A stretch of 6,598 bases of DNA from JAFNGF01 sp964567045 (GCA_964567045.1 CAZMLE010000143.1:1-6598), one strand, 5' to 3'. Numbered from the stretch's first letter, positions 1 to 6,396 are shown. Translations and numbers: made by a program. Notes: generated by a model not told the origin, from the letters alone.

Positions 1-3000
1 CGATCGTCGTCTGGTCCAATCTGAATGCAAATGTAACCGGCGCCAGCGACGGTGGAGCTCGACCGTACGTTGCGCTCAGGCAGAACGACGAATTCCGCCT
101 GCTTTTTGCCGATCACATCCACCGACACTTGTTTAACAACGGGCCGGCCACATCACAGGCATCCTACGCACGCTACAAGGGTCTCGCCGACCAGATCGAG
201 CTAGCCATTATTGCCGAGTCGGCACGCTGGGGCGACCAGGCACGCAGCACACCCTACACACTAACCGACTGGCGGAAGACGCGCGACTACATTTTAGGCA
301 CCTATATGCCACAACGTCCGGGCATTGTTCTTGAACAATTGCGCGCGGCTGGGCTTTATCCCAGCGTTAGCGCGCCTGTCTTTCTTATAAACGGCGTGCT
401 ACAATATGGCGGCCACATTTCCTCCAACAGCCTGCTTATGATGACAGCCCCCACGGGGCAGATTTATTACACCCTCGATGGCAGCGACCCCCGTGTACCC
501 ATAGCCCGGTCCGCGCCCGGCGCCGCCGTCACGCTCGTTGCAGAAGATGCCCCCAAGCGCGTTCTTGTCCCCAGCGTCGCTAACGGCGGCAATTTACTTG
601 GCAACAAACCCGCTGAGTTCCAGGTCACGTTCTACCAGGCCAATAGAACTGTCAGCAGCCTGGACATCGCCGAAACGGTCATCAGCAATCCTTCTTATCG
701 AACTACAGTCGTGACCAAGACGGCGCCCGTCATAAACTACTTCAACACAGATGCAGGCGGCAACTTTGCGCCGGACAACCCCTTCCCAGGGACGACCATA
801 GGTGTCAATGTAGACAATTTTGTCATACTCGTTACCGGCACGATTGTCATACCTGAAGCCGGTCCCTGGTCGTTTGGAGTTAGCAGTGATGATGGGTTTG
901 GCCTGAGACTGACCGGCGCCCAGACCTTTACGTTATCCTATCCCAGTCCTCGTTCACCCGGAGACACTGTCGGCGTCTTCAACGTTACGCAGCCCGGCCC
1001 GTACCAATTGCGTTTGGTGTTTTATGAACAAGGCGGCGGCTCCGAACTTGAAATCTATGCCGCAAAAGGCAGTTACTCTACATTTAGCTCTAACGTCTTT
1101 GGCTTACTCGGTGACCTGGCAACCGGGATTCAAGTTGGTCAGGGCAATATCTGGTTCACCGGCTACTTCAATGACTCGACTTGGCCAAGCGGCAGCGGCG
1201 GCGTCGGCTACGAAAAGAGTTCAGGTTATCAGGGTCTTATCGGCAAGGATGTTGGGGCGGAAATGTACAACACATATACGACCTGTTATATCCGTATCCC
1301 ATTCACTGCCGGCAATGCTGAATATGGAAACTTGCGGCTGCGGGTGCGGTACGACGATGGATTCATCGCTTATCTAAATGGTGCCGAGGTTGCCAGGCGT
1401 AATTTCACCGGCGAACCGGCATGGAACTCGGCCGCTGCGGCCCAGCACCCCGACAATGCCGCAGTTGTTTTTGAGGAAATAGATATCTCGGATTATGCCA
1501 CCGCGTTGAGTTACGGCAGCAACGTGTTGGCCATTCATGGGATGAACTCAGCCGCCGGAGACGACGATTTCCTGATTTCTGCTGAATTGGTTGCTAATAA
1601 ACTGACTCAGGGTGACATCTCGCCCGGTGCGCTCGAATACAAGAATCCTATCACGCTTACCAAAAGCACGCATATTAAGGCTCGCGCTTTGGACGGCAAA
1701 TGGAGCGCGCTTAATGAGGCGCTCTTTGCCGTTGGGCCGGTGGCAGAGAACCTGCGTATCACAGAGATTATGTACCACCCGGCTTTTACCGGTGACCCGA
1801 ACGACCAAAATGCTGAGTTTATCGAGCTGACTAACGCCGGAGCCGAGAGCATCAATTTGAATTTAGTGCGCTTCACTGAAGGAGTACAATTCATTTTCCC
1901 AGACCTGCAACTCGCACCTGGCCAATATGTGCTGGTCGTCAAAGACAGGGGAGCTTTTGACGCTTATTATCCGGACTGTTCTGCCGTCATTGCCGGCCAG
2001 TATGAGGGGAGTCTGGATAATGCCGGCGAAAGAATCAGACTCCAAGATGCTGTTGGGCAGACAATGCTGGACTTTGAGTACAAAGATGGCTGGTGCGATG
2101 TCACTGATGGCGACGGTTTTTCTCTGACTATCGTAAATCCCAGCGATCCTGACGCCGACAGTTGGGGCTTGAAAGATTCCTGGCGTCCGAGTGCTCTGTT
2201 TGGCGGCTCGCCCGGCTACGACGATACGGGCATCGTTCCAAACCCGGGTTCTGTGGTGATTAACGAAGTGCTAACACATTCCCACGGTGGGGCCGCTGAC
2301 TGGATTGAACTTAGAAGTACCACCGGCGCACCTATCAGCATTGGCGGTTGGTTCCTCAGCGACAGCGACCAGGACGACGCCGGCAGAATGAAATATAGAA
2401 TCGCCGACGGAACGACGATTGAGCCGAACGGCTATATCGTCTTCTACGAAGACCAGCATTTCGGGCCCGGTAGCAGCGATCCAGGCCGGCTGGTGCCTTT
2501 TGCGTTGAGCGAGAACGGCGACCAGGTAGTTCTGACTTCGGCTCTGGGCGACGTCTTGACCGGTTACCGTGACGTGGAAGATTTCGATGCCTCGGAAACC
2601 GACGTGTCGTTTGGGCGATACCGCAAGAGCGGTGGAACCTACAACTTTGTGCCGCTCAGCTTCAAAACGCCGGGCTCCGCCAATGCCTATCCAATGGTTG
2701 GGCCGATTGTGATCAACGAAATTATGTATAACCCAGACCCGCCGGCAAATAGTTCATACGACAACGACGACTTCGAGTATATCGAGCTTCACAATATCAG
2801 CGATGTCCCGGTGACATTATATGACGCGATAAGCGGCGAGCCCTGGAATTTCACCGATGGCATCGAATTTAGCTTTCCCGCAGACCCACCTGTAACCATA
2901 CCGGCGGGCGGTTATCTGCTGATAGTGAAGAATCCGGCAGCCTTTGCCCAGCGGTGGCAGAGTGTGCCGGCAGACAAGATTCTTGGCCCATACGAGGGCA

Positions 3001-3251
3001 GGTTAGATAATAGCGGTGAAAAGGTCGAGATTGGCAAGCCCGGCGACGTGGATCAGTTTGGCACGCGGTATTATATCCGTGTCGACCGAGTCAACTACAG
3101 CGATGGTTCGCATCCTATGGGCGAGGACCTCTGGCCGAGCCAGGCCGACGGCGGCGGAAAATCGCTCACCCGCAAGGTCCCACAAGAGTACGGCAACGAT
3201 GTAGTCAACTGGAAAGCAGCAGAACCGTCGCCCGGAGCTGCAAACCCATAG
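1..3251 (+). CDS. Large secreted CotH / PA14 / lamin-tail multidomain protein, 5'-partial
   Basis: The frame is open from the left edge (first full codon at base 3), so 1082 residues are visible and the true start, any signal peptide and most of the CotH kinase-like domain lie outside. Residues 1-130 match the end of CotH-type proteins seen in planctomycetes (FADHIHRHLF, IIAESARWGD, LEQLRAAGLYP). IYYTLDGSDPR at 154-164 starts a chitobiase C-terminal-like domain whose second half (YKNPITL, IKARA, WSALNEA) only appears at 546-575. Between them sit a PA14-like domain (about 240-357, PWSFGVSSDDGFGLRL) and a jelly-roll, galactose-binding-like domain (about 370-530, YDDGFIAYLNG). Three lamin-tail domains follow, starting near 584, 751 and 902. 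There is no dockerin or PEP-CTERM tail. It is probably extracytoplasmic and carbohydrate- or surface-binding; any kinase activity cannot be judged here. The TTG at 129 is not a plausible start. Confidence 0.82.
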   Translation, partial: IVVWSNLNANVTGASDGGARPYVALRQNDEFRLLFADHIHRHLFNNGPATSQASYARYKGLADQIELAIIAESARWGDQARSTPYTLTDWRKTRDYILGTYMPQRPGIVLEQLRAAGLYPSVSAPVFLINGVLQYGGHISSNSLLMMTAPTGQIYYTLDGSDPRVPIARSAPGAAVTLVAEDAPKRVLVPSVANGGNLLGNKPAEFQVTFYQANRTVSSLDIAETVISNPSYRTTVVTKTAPVINYFNTDAGGNFAPDNPFPGTTIGVNVDNFVILVTGTIVIPEAGPWSFGVSSDDGFGLRLTGAQTFTLSYPSPRSPGDTVGVFNVTQPGPYQLRLVFYEQGGGSELEIYAAKGSYSTFSSNVFGLLGDLATGIQVGQGNIWFTGYFNDSTWPSGSGGVGYEKSSGYQGLIGKDVGAEMYNTYTTCYIRIPFTAGNAEYGNLRLRVRYDDGFIAYLNGAEVARRNFTGEPAWNSAAAAQHPDNAAVVFEEIDISDYATALSYGSNVLAIHGMNSAAGDDDFLISAELVANKLTQGDISPGALEYKNPITLTKSTHIKARALDGKWSALNEALFAVGPVAENLRITEIMYHPAFTGDPNDQNAEFIELTNAGAESINLNLVRFTEGVQFIFPDLQLAPGQYVLVVKDRGAFDAYYPDCSAVIAGQYEGSLDNAGERIRLQDAVGQTMLDFEYKDGWCDVTDGDGFSLTIVNPSDPDADSWGLKDSWRPSALFGGSPGYDDTGIVPNPGSVVINEVLTHSHGGAADWIELRSTTGAPISIGGWFLSDSDQDDAGRMKYRIADGTTIEPNGYIVFYEDQHFGPGSSDPGRLVPFALSENGDQVVLTSALGDVLTGYRDVEDFDASETDVSFGRYRKSGGTYNFVPLSFKTPGSANAYPMVGPIVINEIMYNPDPPANSSYDNDDFEYIELHNISDVPVTLYDAISGEPWNFTDGIEFSFPADPPVTIPAGGYLLIVKNPAAFAQRWQSVPADKILGPYEGRLDNSGEKVEIGKPGDVDQFGTRYYIRVDRVNYSDGSHPMGEDLWPSQADGGGKSLTRKVPQEYGNDVVNWKAAEPSPGAANP
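1752..3242 (+). repeat. Three diverged lamin-tail (LTD) domain repeats inside the large protein
   Basis: Each unit opens with a strand of the form (V/L)xIxEIM/VL (LRITEIMYHP at 1752, VVINEVL near 2253, IVINEIMYNP near 2706), followed by EFIELTN, DWIELRS or EYIELHN. Units 1 and 3 also share YEGxLDNxGE(R/K), and the units end in similar tails (GGSPGYDD, KTPGSANAY, PSPGAANP). This is protein-level repetition, consistent with old duplication; the DNA is not a close repeat. Unit boundaries are approximate. LTD is an immunoglobulin-like fold common in secreted bacterial proteins. Confidence 0.75.
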
Positions 3252-3256
3252 CCTTT

Positions 3257-3260
3257 GGAG
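3257..3260 (+). promoter_or_regulatory. Shine-Dalgarno GGAG that decides the isomerase-like gene start
   Basis: GGAG ends 10 bases before ATG 3271 but only 1 base before the alternative GTG at 3262. The GTG spacing is too short for initiation, so ATG 3271 is preferred. It lies in the 19-base gap after the stop of the large upstream gene, leaving no room for a separate promoter. Confidence 0.6.
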
Positions 3261-3270
3261 AGTGTCAAAA

Positions 3271-4281
3271 ATGACGAGCAATAACAAATCGCTATCCAGG
3301 CGTGACTTCGTGAAGAAATCTTTAGCTGGAGCTGCTCTATTGGCTTCAGCATCATCAATTCAATCGCGGGCTGCGCAAACCCCCGCCGTTTTGCTTCGCA
3401 AAAACGAAGCAGCGGGGGCGGCGCTGCGGCTGGGAGGCCCCACTCCCGAAAGGGATGGCCAAGCCCATTTTGAGAAATACCAGGACCCCGATGGCTGGGT
3501 GCGAGCCGTGAAAAAGCTGGGCTATAGCGCGGCTTACTGCCCGGTCGGCGCCGACGCGAGCGACGATGTTGTGAAGGCGTACGCCGGCGCCGCAGAAAAG
3601 GCCGACATAGTCATCGCCGAGGTCGGAGTGTGGAACAACCCCATCAGCCCCGATGAGAAAACACGCCAGGCGGCGCTTGCTAAATGTCGCAGCCAGTTGG
3701 CTCTGGCAGATCGAATCGGAGCCAGGTGCTGCGTGAATATCAGCGGCTCAAGAGGAGAACTTTGGGATGGGCCTTCGCAGAAGAACCTCACCGAAGATAC
3801 CTTCGATATGATTGTCGAAACAACGCGTGGCATTATTGATGATGTTAAGCCAACGCGGACATATTTCACCCTGGAAACCATGCCGTGGGCGTATCCGGAT
3901 TCGCCTGGTTCATACCTGCGCTTATTGAAAGCGATCGATCGTAAGCAGTTTGCGGTGCATCTGGACCCGGTGAATCTTGTATGCAGCCCACAGCGGTATT
4001 TTGCAAGCGGACAGTTGATACGCGAATGTTTCGAAAAGCTGGGGCCTTATATCCGCAGCTGTCACGCAAAGGACATTCTTCTGGATCAAAAGCTGACTAC
4101 CCATCTGGATGAGGTTCGTCCTGGTCTGGGCGGCTTGGATTATGCCGCTTTCCTAAAAGAGTTGAGTAAGATACCGGACGCGCCGCTAATGCTTGAGCAC
4201 CTGCCGAATGCGGAAGAATATCGTCTGGCGGCTGAACATATTCGCGGCGTCGCACGCCAGTCAGGCTTGTCCTTTATTTAG
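3271..4281 (+). CDS. Tat-exported sugar phosphate isomerase/epimerase-like TIM-barrel protein
   Basis: The protein has 336 residues from ATG 3271. The N-terminus carries a twin-arginine signal (SRRDFVKKS at 9-17) followed by a hydrophobic AGAALLASA stretch, so export as a folded protein is expected. The rest fits the xylose isomerase-like TIM-barrel family (AP endonuclease 2 fold; IolE and sugar phosphate isomerase/epimerase relatives). Candidate metal ligands, by position in the family pattern, are E202 in LETMPW, D232 in HLDPVN, H265 in SCHAKD and E309 in MLEH. All four are present, so the enzyme looks intact, acting on an unknown sugar or polyol outside the cytoplasm. The gene starts 19 bases after the large CotH/LTD gene and is probably cotranscribed with it. 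It ends 7 bases before the 3' end of the convergent tRNA, and no terminator hairpin with a T-run is visible. The exact reaction cannot be assigned. Confidence 0.85.
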   Translation: MTSNNKSLSRRDFVKKSLAGAALLASASSIQSRAAQTPAVLLRKNEAAGAALRLGGPTPERDGQAHFEKYQDPDGWVRAVKKLGYSAAYCPVGADASDDVVKAYAGAAEKADIVIAEVGVWNNPISPDEKTRQAALAKCRSQLALADRIGARCCVNISGSRGELWDGPSQKNLTEDTFDMIVETTRGIIDDVKPTRTYFTLETMPWAYPDSPGSYLRLLKAIDRKQFAVHLDPVNLVCSPQRYFASGQLIRECFEKLGPYIRSCHAKDILLDQKLTTHLDEVRPGLGGLDYAAFLKELSKIPDAPLMLEHLPNAEEYRLAAEHIRGVARQSGLSFI

Positions 4282-4288
4282 GCGGCAA

Positions 4289-4362
4289 TAGCGGCGGTCG
4301 GGATCGAACCGACGACCCTGGGCTTATGAATCCCATGCTCTAACCAACTGAGCTACGCCGCC
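4289..4362 (-). tRNA. tRNA-Met(CAU), elongator type
   Basis: The 74-nt cloverleaf reads on the minus strand from 4362: acceptor GGCGGCG/CGCCGCT (G1-U72 wobble), D arm GCTC/GAGC with loop AGTTGGTTA, anticodon loop TTCATAA (anticodon CAT), T arm GTCGG/CCGAC with loop TTCGATC, and discriminator A73. CCA is not encoded. It is not an initiator: there is no C1xA72 mismatch and no three-GC anticodon stem. G2-C71, C3-G70 and A73 favour methionine. G4-C69 and G5-C68 differ from the C4-G69/C5-G68 pairs used for lysidine tRNA-Ile2 in E. coli, so Ile2 is less likely. The anticodon stem TGGGA/GCCCA has four pairs plus an A31-G39 mismatch at the loop end. Confidence 0.93.
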
Positions 4363-4390
4363 ATCATCTTCTAAACCTGCCCCCACATCT

Positions 4391-4408
4391 TCCTGTCGGA
4401 AGACAGGA
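4391..4408. repeat. Perfect 7-bp hairpin in the tRNA leader region
   Basis: TCCTGTC and GACAGGA form a 7-bp stem around a 4-base loop (GGAA on plus, TTCC on minus). On the plus strand the loop is a GNRA-type tetraloop. Neither side is followed by a T-run, so it is not a standard intrinsic terminator. In the inferred tRNA precursor it would sit in the 5' leader, ending 28 nt before the mature tRNA. Confidence 0.5.
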
Positions 4409-4427
4409 GCGGTGACTAAACATCTAC

Positions 4428-4457
4428 ACAATAACAGTTTCCGATACAGGCTGTCAA
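4428..4457 (-). promoter_or_regulatory. Probable sigma70-type promoter of the tRNA-Met gene
   Basis: On the minus strand a perfect TTGACA (4457-4452) is followed by an 18-base spacer and TATTGT (4433-4428, four of six matches to TATAAT). Transcription would begin near 4421, giving a leader of about 59 nt before the mature tRNA 5' end. The direction and distance suit the tRNA, and no other minus-strand gene lies closer. Confidence 0.5.
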
Positions 4458-4519
4458 TTGGTTTGGCCCGAAAAATCAGCCCCGATCGAGTCACGGCTCA
4501 GCTTAGGGCAAGTAAATCG

Positions 4520-4543
4520 CTGTAAAGGGCACGGGCCTTACAG
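4520..4543. repeat. 8-bp hairpin with one bulge
   Basis: CTGTAA (4520-4525) pairs with TTACAG (4538-4543). Past a bulged A at 4526, GG (4527-4528) pairs with CC (4536-4537), leaving a 7-base loop. No T-run follows on either strand. It ends 26 bases before ATG 4570, so it could be a leader structure for that ORF or a chance fold. Confidence 0.35.
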
Positions 4544-4569
4544 TCGATAATAAGCGTACAAGGTGCAAG

Positions 4570-4743
4570 ATGAAAAGGCTAATTGATGGCTTAACTATTG
4601 ACAACAAAAGAGCGATAAAATCTAAGCCCACAACGTACCATGGGCTGGATTCTCATAAATGGGCGACCAAAATGGAGATACAACGCCTGCTCTCCGGCAA
4701 GCCCGACCTGAAGATAAAAGTCGCTCCGAAAGAAACCGATTAG
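4570..4743 (+). CDS. Hypothetical 57-residue lysine-rich ORF
   Basis: ATG 4570 is preceded by AAGGTG (4560-4565), a fair ribosome binding site 4 bases upstream, and the frame runs 57 codons to TAG 4741-4743. The product is rich in lysine (11 of 57), soluble, with no signal peptide or membrane segment; it begins MKRLIDGLTIDNKRA and ends KIKVAPKETD. The stretch AIKSKPTTYHGLDSHKW faintly recalls the 'K-x-T-x-Y-x-G-I-x-F-x-S-x-x-E-A' start of some phage-type endonuclease-like proteins. That is a weak resemblance from memory, and the usual catalytic part is absent. It could be a real small gene, a decayed remnant of such a gene, or chance. Confidence 0.35.
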   Translation: MKRLIDGLTIDNKRAIKSKPTTYHGLDSHKWATKMEIQRLLSGKPDLKIKVAPKETD

Positions 4744-4769
4744 CATACACGCCGGACTCCTCACGCACC

Positions 4770-4802
4770 CGATTCTCATCCAGAATAGAGTATCGAGAAT
4801 CG
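4770..4802. repeat. 8-bp inverted repeat upstream of the RHH-like gene
   Basis: CGATTCTC (4770-4777) and GAGAATCG (4795-4802) are perfect inverted copies separated by 17 bases. AGAAT also recurs directly within this block (4782-4786 and 4796-4800). The repeat lies 58 bases before the start of a small gene with a ribbon-helix-helix-like N-terminus. Such proteins often bind short palindromes at their own promoters, so it is a possible operator. No convincing -35/-10 pair fixes its position relative to a promoter. Confidence 0.3.
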
Positions 4803-4847
4803 AGCCGCCACGTTTGGCCTGAAAGCGGATTTTTTGTATGTTTTAGT

Positions 4848-4853
4848 GGGAGG
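4848..4853 (+). promoter_or_regulatory. Strong Shine-Dalgarno site GGGAGG of the RHH-like gene
   Basis: GGGAGG ends 7 bases before ATG 4861, near-ideal spacing. It is the best ribosome binding site in the window and is the main support that this short ORF is translated. Confidence 0.8.
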
Positions 4854-4860
4854 ATAAACT

Positions 4861-5073
4861 ATGAAGGTCATTCAAGTTTCTGATGAGCTTTATGACAGAC
4901 TTAAAAATTGCGTCGTCGACCCTTTCGATGATACCCCGGAATCTGTTATCGGTCGATTGATAGAGATAGCGGATAAAGCCAAGAGCAGGTGGTCGCCGCT
5001 GGATGCCCATGTGGAGAATGAGCAGCCTGAACGGTCGCCGCATTGGAAGGAACGCGCCGAGGTCGTCCTGTAG
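4861..5073 (+). CDS. Small ribbon-helix-helix / SeqA-N-like protein (70 aa)
   Basis: The N-terminal strand MKVIQVSDELYDRLK, then DPFDDTPESVIGRLIEIA, follows the pattern seen in ribbon-helix-helix and SeqA N-terminal-like modules: one beta strand (residues 2-7), helix A (about 8-16), a loop with DDTPESV, and helix B (about 26-38). Such modules dimerise and often bind DNA or mediate oligomerisation. The C-terminal half (DAHVENEQPERSPHWKERAEVVL) is charged and looks disordered; no second domain is present. The start is set by a strong ribosome binding site. The gene stands alone: no toxin or nuclease partner follows, because the next gene is on the other strand and ends 6 bases away. It could be a small transcription factor, an orphan antitoxin, or the N-terminal remnant of a longer protein. 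The fold assignment is by pattern only. Confidence 0.7.
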   Translation: MKVIQVSDELYDRLKNCVVDPFDDTPESVIGRLIEIADKAKSRWSPLDAHVENEQPERSPHWKERAEVVL

Positions 5074-5079
5074 ACATGC

Positions 5080-6396
5080 CTATAACTCATGCAGCATTTT
5101 GACCGCCTGTTTGACTACCATATCGGCTGCCGAGGGCGCAAAAGGACTGCTTCTGATTTCGTACCCATCTTCTACATGCAAGTGCCCGGGCGCCAGGTAA
5201 CCGGCTGCACCGTTACAGTGTGTAATGACAAACGTGCGTTTATAAGGTGAGGCAGCCTTAATCGCCATGCCGATTTCCGTCAGCACCTCGCAGCCGATAC
5301 CAACAAATGCGATATCGCCAATGCGTCCTGCTGTTAAAGCCAACGGCGTGGGTGGCAAATCTTTCTGCGCACCAGTTTCATCTTTTGGTTTACTCGGCAG
5401 TTTGAGTGTCGCAAAAGCGGTGTTGATTTCTCCGCCTCGGCGCGCCGGAGTTTCAATGGCTCGGTAAACGTGCACTACTTCTTCGCCCAGCATAGTTCCA
5501 AGTAAGACCGGCTCTGGAATCCAGCCCGGTTCATTGTTAAATGCTGGAAGCACTCTGAACCACGGGTCGATATTGCCTGACGCCCCGGCAAATGCCGGTG
5601 CAATTTTTCCCTCGCCGAGAATCTTCTCGACAAACTGCTCGGCTAATCCCAGGACATCGCCGCTGATGACCAAGTTCTTGCCGCCCAAACAGGTGGCGTG
5701 CGTGGCATAGCCGAATAGTGCTGCAATGGCATCGCCGTCAGGTTTTGCCAGCTTGATCACCAGGACTTCCTTGTCGGTTGGCCCGTATGGGTTGCGTCCG
5801 AGTCTTATTGAGCTCTCGCCCGAAGGACTGATATTTAGCTCCCGTCGATTGGCGCCGATTGGGCAGTAGCCAACGCCGGAGCCCATGTTGACCGGGCCCA
5901 TGCTGCTAAATGCGCTGCGGATTGCCTCTGTCAGCTTACCTTTTAAGTTTTCGGTATATTCGACATTATTCGGGTGTCCCTTTTCCTTATTTATGGTCGG
6001 GCTTGGCGCACTGTGCGTATGTATGGCAGTCAGGAACAATTCGGACGGCTCCAGTTTGAATTCGTCCAGGATGGCACTTCGCAGTTTCTCAGCCGTCCCA
6101 TCGTAAAAACCTATAATATCGGTTGACACCAGCACGAGGCGCTTACCGTTATTTTCAAATGCTACTACCCGCGCGGATAATGGGTCGTGAACGCCTTGCG
6201 ACAATTCGGTTCGACTTGCATAGCCGGCCATCTTTACGGGCTTTTCGGGCGTTATGTCAATTTTTGCAGTACCGGCACGCAGCGGACTCTCCGACTGCTT
6301 AGCTTGTAGGGCCGATGTGGCCAGAAAAACACAAATGGTTATGACCATCGCTGTACTGACCTTTTGCCCATGCAACATTAGTGACATCGTTTTCAT
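5080..6396 (-). CDS. Exported neutral/alkaline ceramidase-family protein, nucleophile motif altered
   Basis: The protein has 438 residues from ATG 6396. Residues 1-32 form a Sec signal (basic start, hydrophobic AMVITICVFLATSALQA, likely cut after ALQA). The mature part matches the neutral ceramidase N-terminal domain family: RAGTAKIDITP (40-50), the HTHSAP zinc-type motif (126-131), YATHATCLGG (230-239), GCEVLTEIG (368-376) and GAAGYLAP with DGYE (397-413). Known ceramidases have GDVSPN, whose Ser is the nucleophile; here the matching stretch is GNIDPW (274-279), with Asp277 at the Ser position. The metal ligands look kept, so it may be a hydrolase of different specificity; true ceramidase activity is doubtful. 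It also lacks the C-terminal domain of full-length ceramidases, as is common in planctomycetes. It overlaps the upstream deacetylase-like gene by ATGA and is probably translated from the same mRNA. Confidence 0.85.
   Translation of the reverse strand: MKTMSLMLHGQKVSTAMVITICVFLATSALQAKQSESPLRAGTAKIDITPEKPVKMAGYASRTELSQGVHDPLSARVVAFENNGKRLVLVSTDIIGFYDGTAEKLRSAILDEFKLEPSELFLTAIHTHSAPSPTINKEKGHPNNVEYTENLKGKLTEAIRSAFSSMGPVNMGSGVGYCPIGANRRELNISPSGESSIRLGRNPYGPTDKEVLVIKLAKPDGDAIAALFGYATHATCLGGKNLVISGDVLGLAEQFVEKILGEGKIAPAFAGASGNIDPWFRVLPAFNNEPGWIPEPVLLGTMLGEEVVHVYRAIETPARRGGEINTAFATLKLPSKPKDETGAQKDLPPTPLALTAGRIGDIAFVGIGCEVLTEIGMAIKAASPYKRTFVITHCNGAAGYLAPGHLHVEDGYEIRSSPFAPSAADMVVKQAVKMLHEL

Larger units (their letters stand above)
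4363..4860. other. Largely non-coding 498-base interval
   Basis: It holds the tRNA leader and promoter (to 4457), a leader hairpin (4391-4408), a second hairpin (4520-4543), a doubtful 57-residue ORF (4570-4743), an inverted repeat (4770-4802) and the ribosome binding site of the downstream small gene. A longer plus-strand ORF starting at 4659 overlaps the next gene and has no domain-like pattern. I see no mobile element ends or riboswitch, and no clean terminator. Confidence 0.6.

Noticed and set aside
129..131. TTG as the start of the large plus-strand protein
   Set aside because: The frame stays open to base 3 with protein that continues the CotH-like pattern (YVALRQNDEFRLLFADHIHRH), so the true start is outside the window.
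3262..3264. GTG as start of the isomerase-like gene
   Set aside because: Its only Shine-Dalgarno candidate ends 1 base upstream; ATG 3271 has a workable 10-base spacing and keeps the whole Tat signal.
3534..3881. 115-residue minus-strand ORF within the isomerase-like gene
   Set aside because: It is antisense to clearly coding sequence with conserved motifs and has no recognisable domain; the same holds for the other antisense frames at 1548-2045, 2271-2459, 3003-3358 and 3866-4104, and for plus-strand frames inside the ceramidase-like gene.
4289..4362. tRNA as an integration site of a mobile element
   Set aside because: No integrase gene is present and there is no longer direct repeat of the tRNA 3' end in the window; only a 7-base similarity in the trailer.
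4391..4408. Hairpin as a terminator for the isomerase-like transcript
   Set aside because: There is no T-run after the stem on the plus strand, and it lies beyond the convergent tRNA.
4814..4842. TTGGCC / TATGTT with 17-base spacing as promoter for the RHH-like gene
   Set aside because: Transcription would begin near 4849, inside the ribosome binding site, leaving too little leader for translation from ATG 4861.
4659..4883. 74-residue plus-strand ORF
   Set aside because: It overlaps the 57-codon ORF and the better supported RHH-like gene, has no good ribosome binding site, and its composition (Arg/Ser-rich, no domain pattern) looks like chance.
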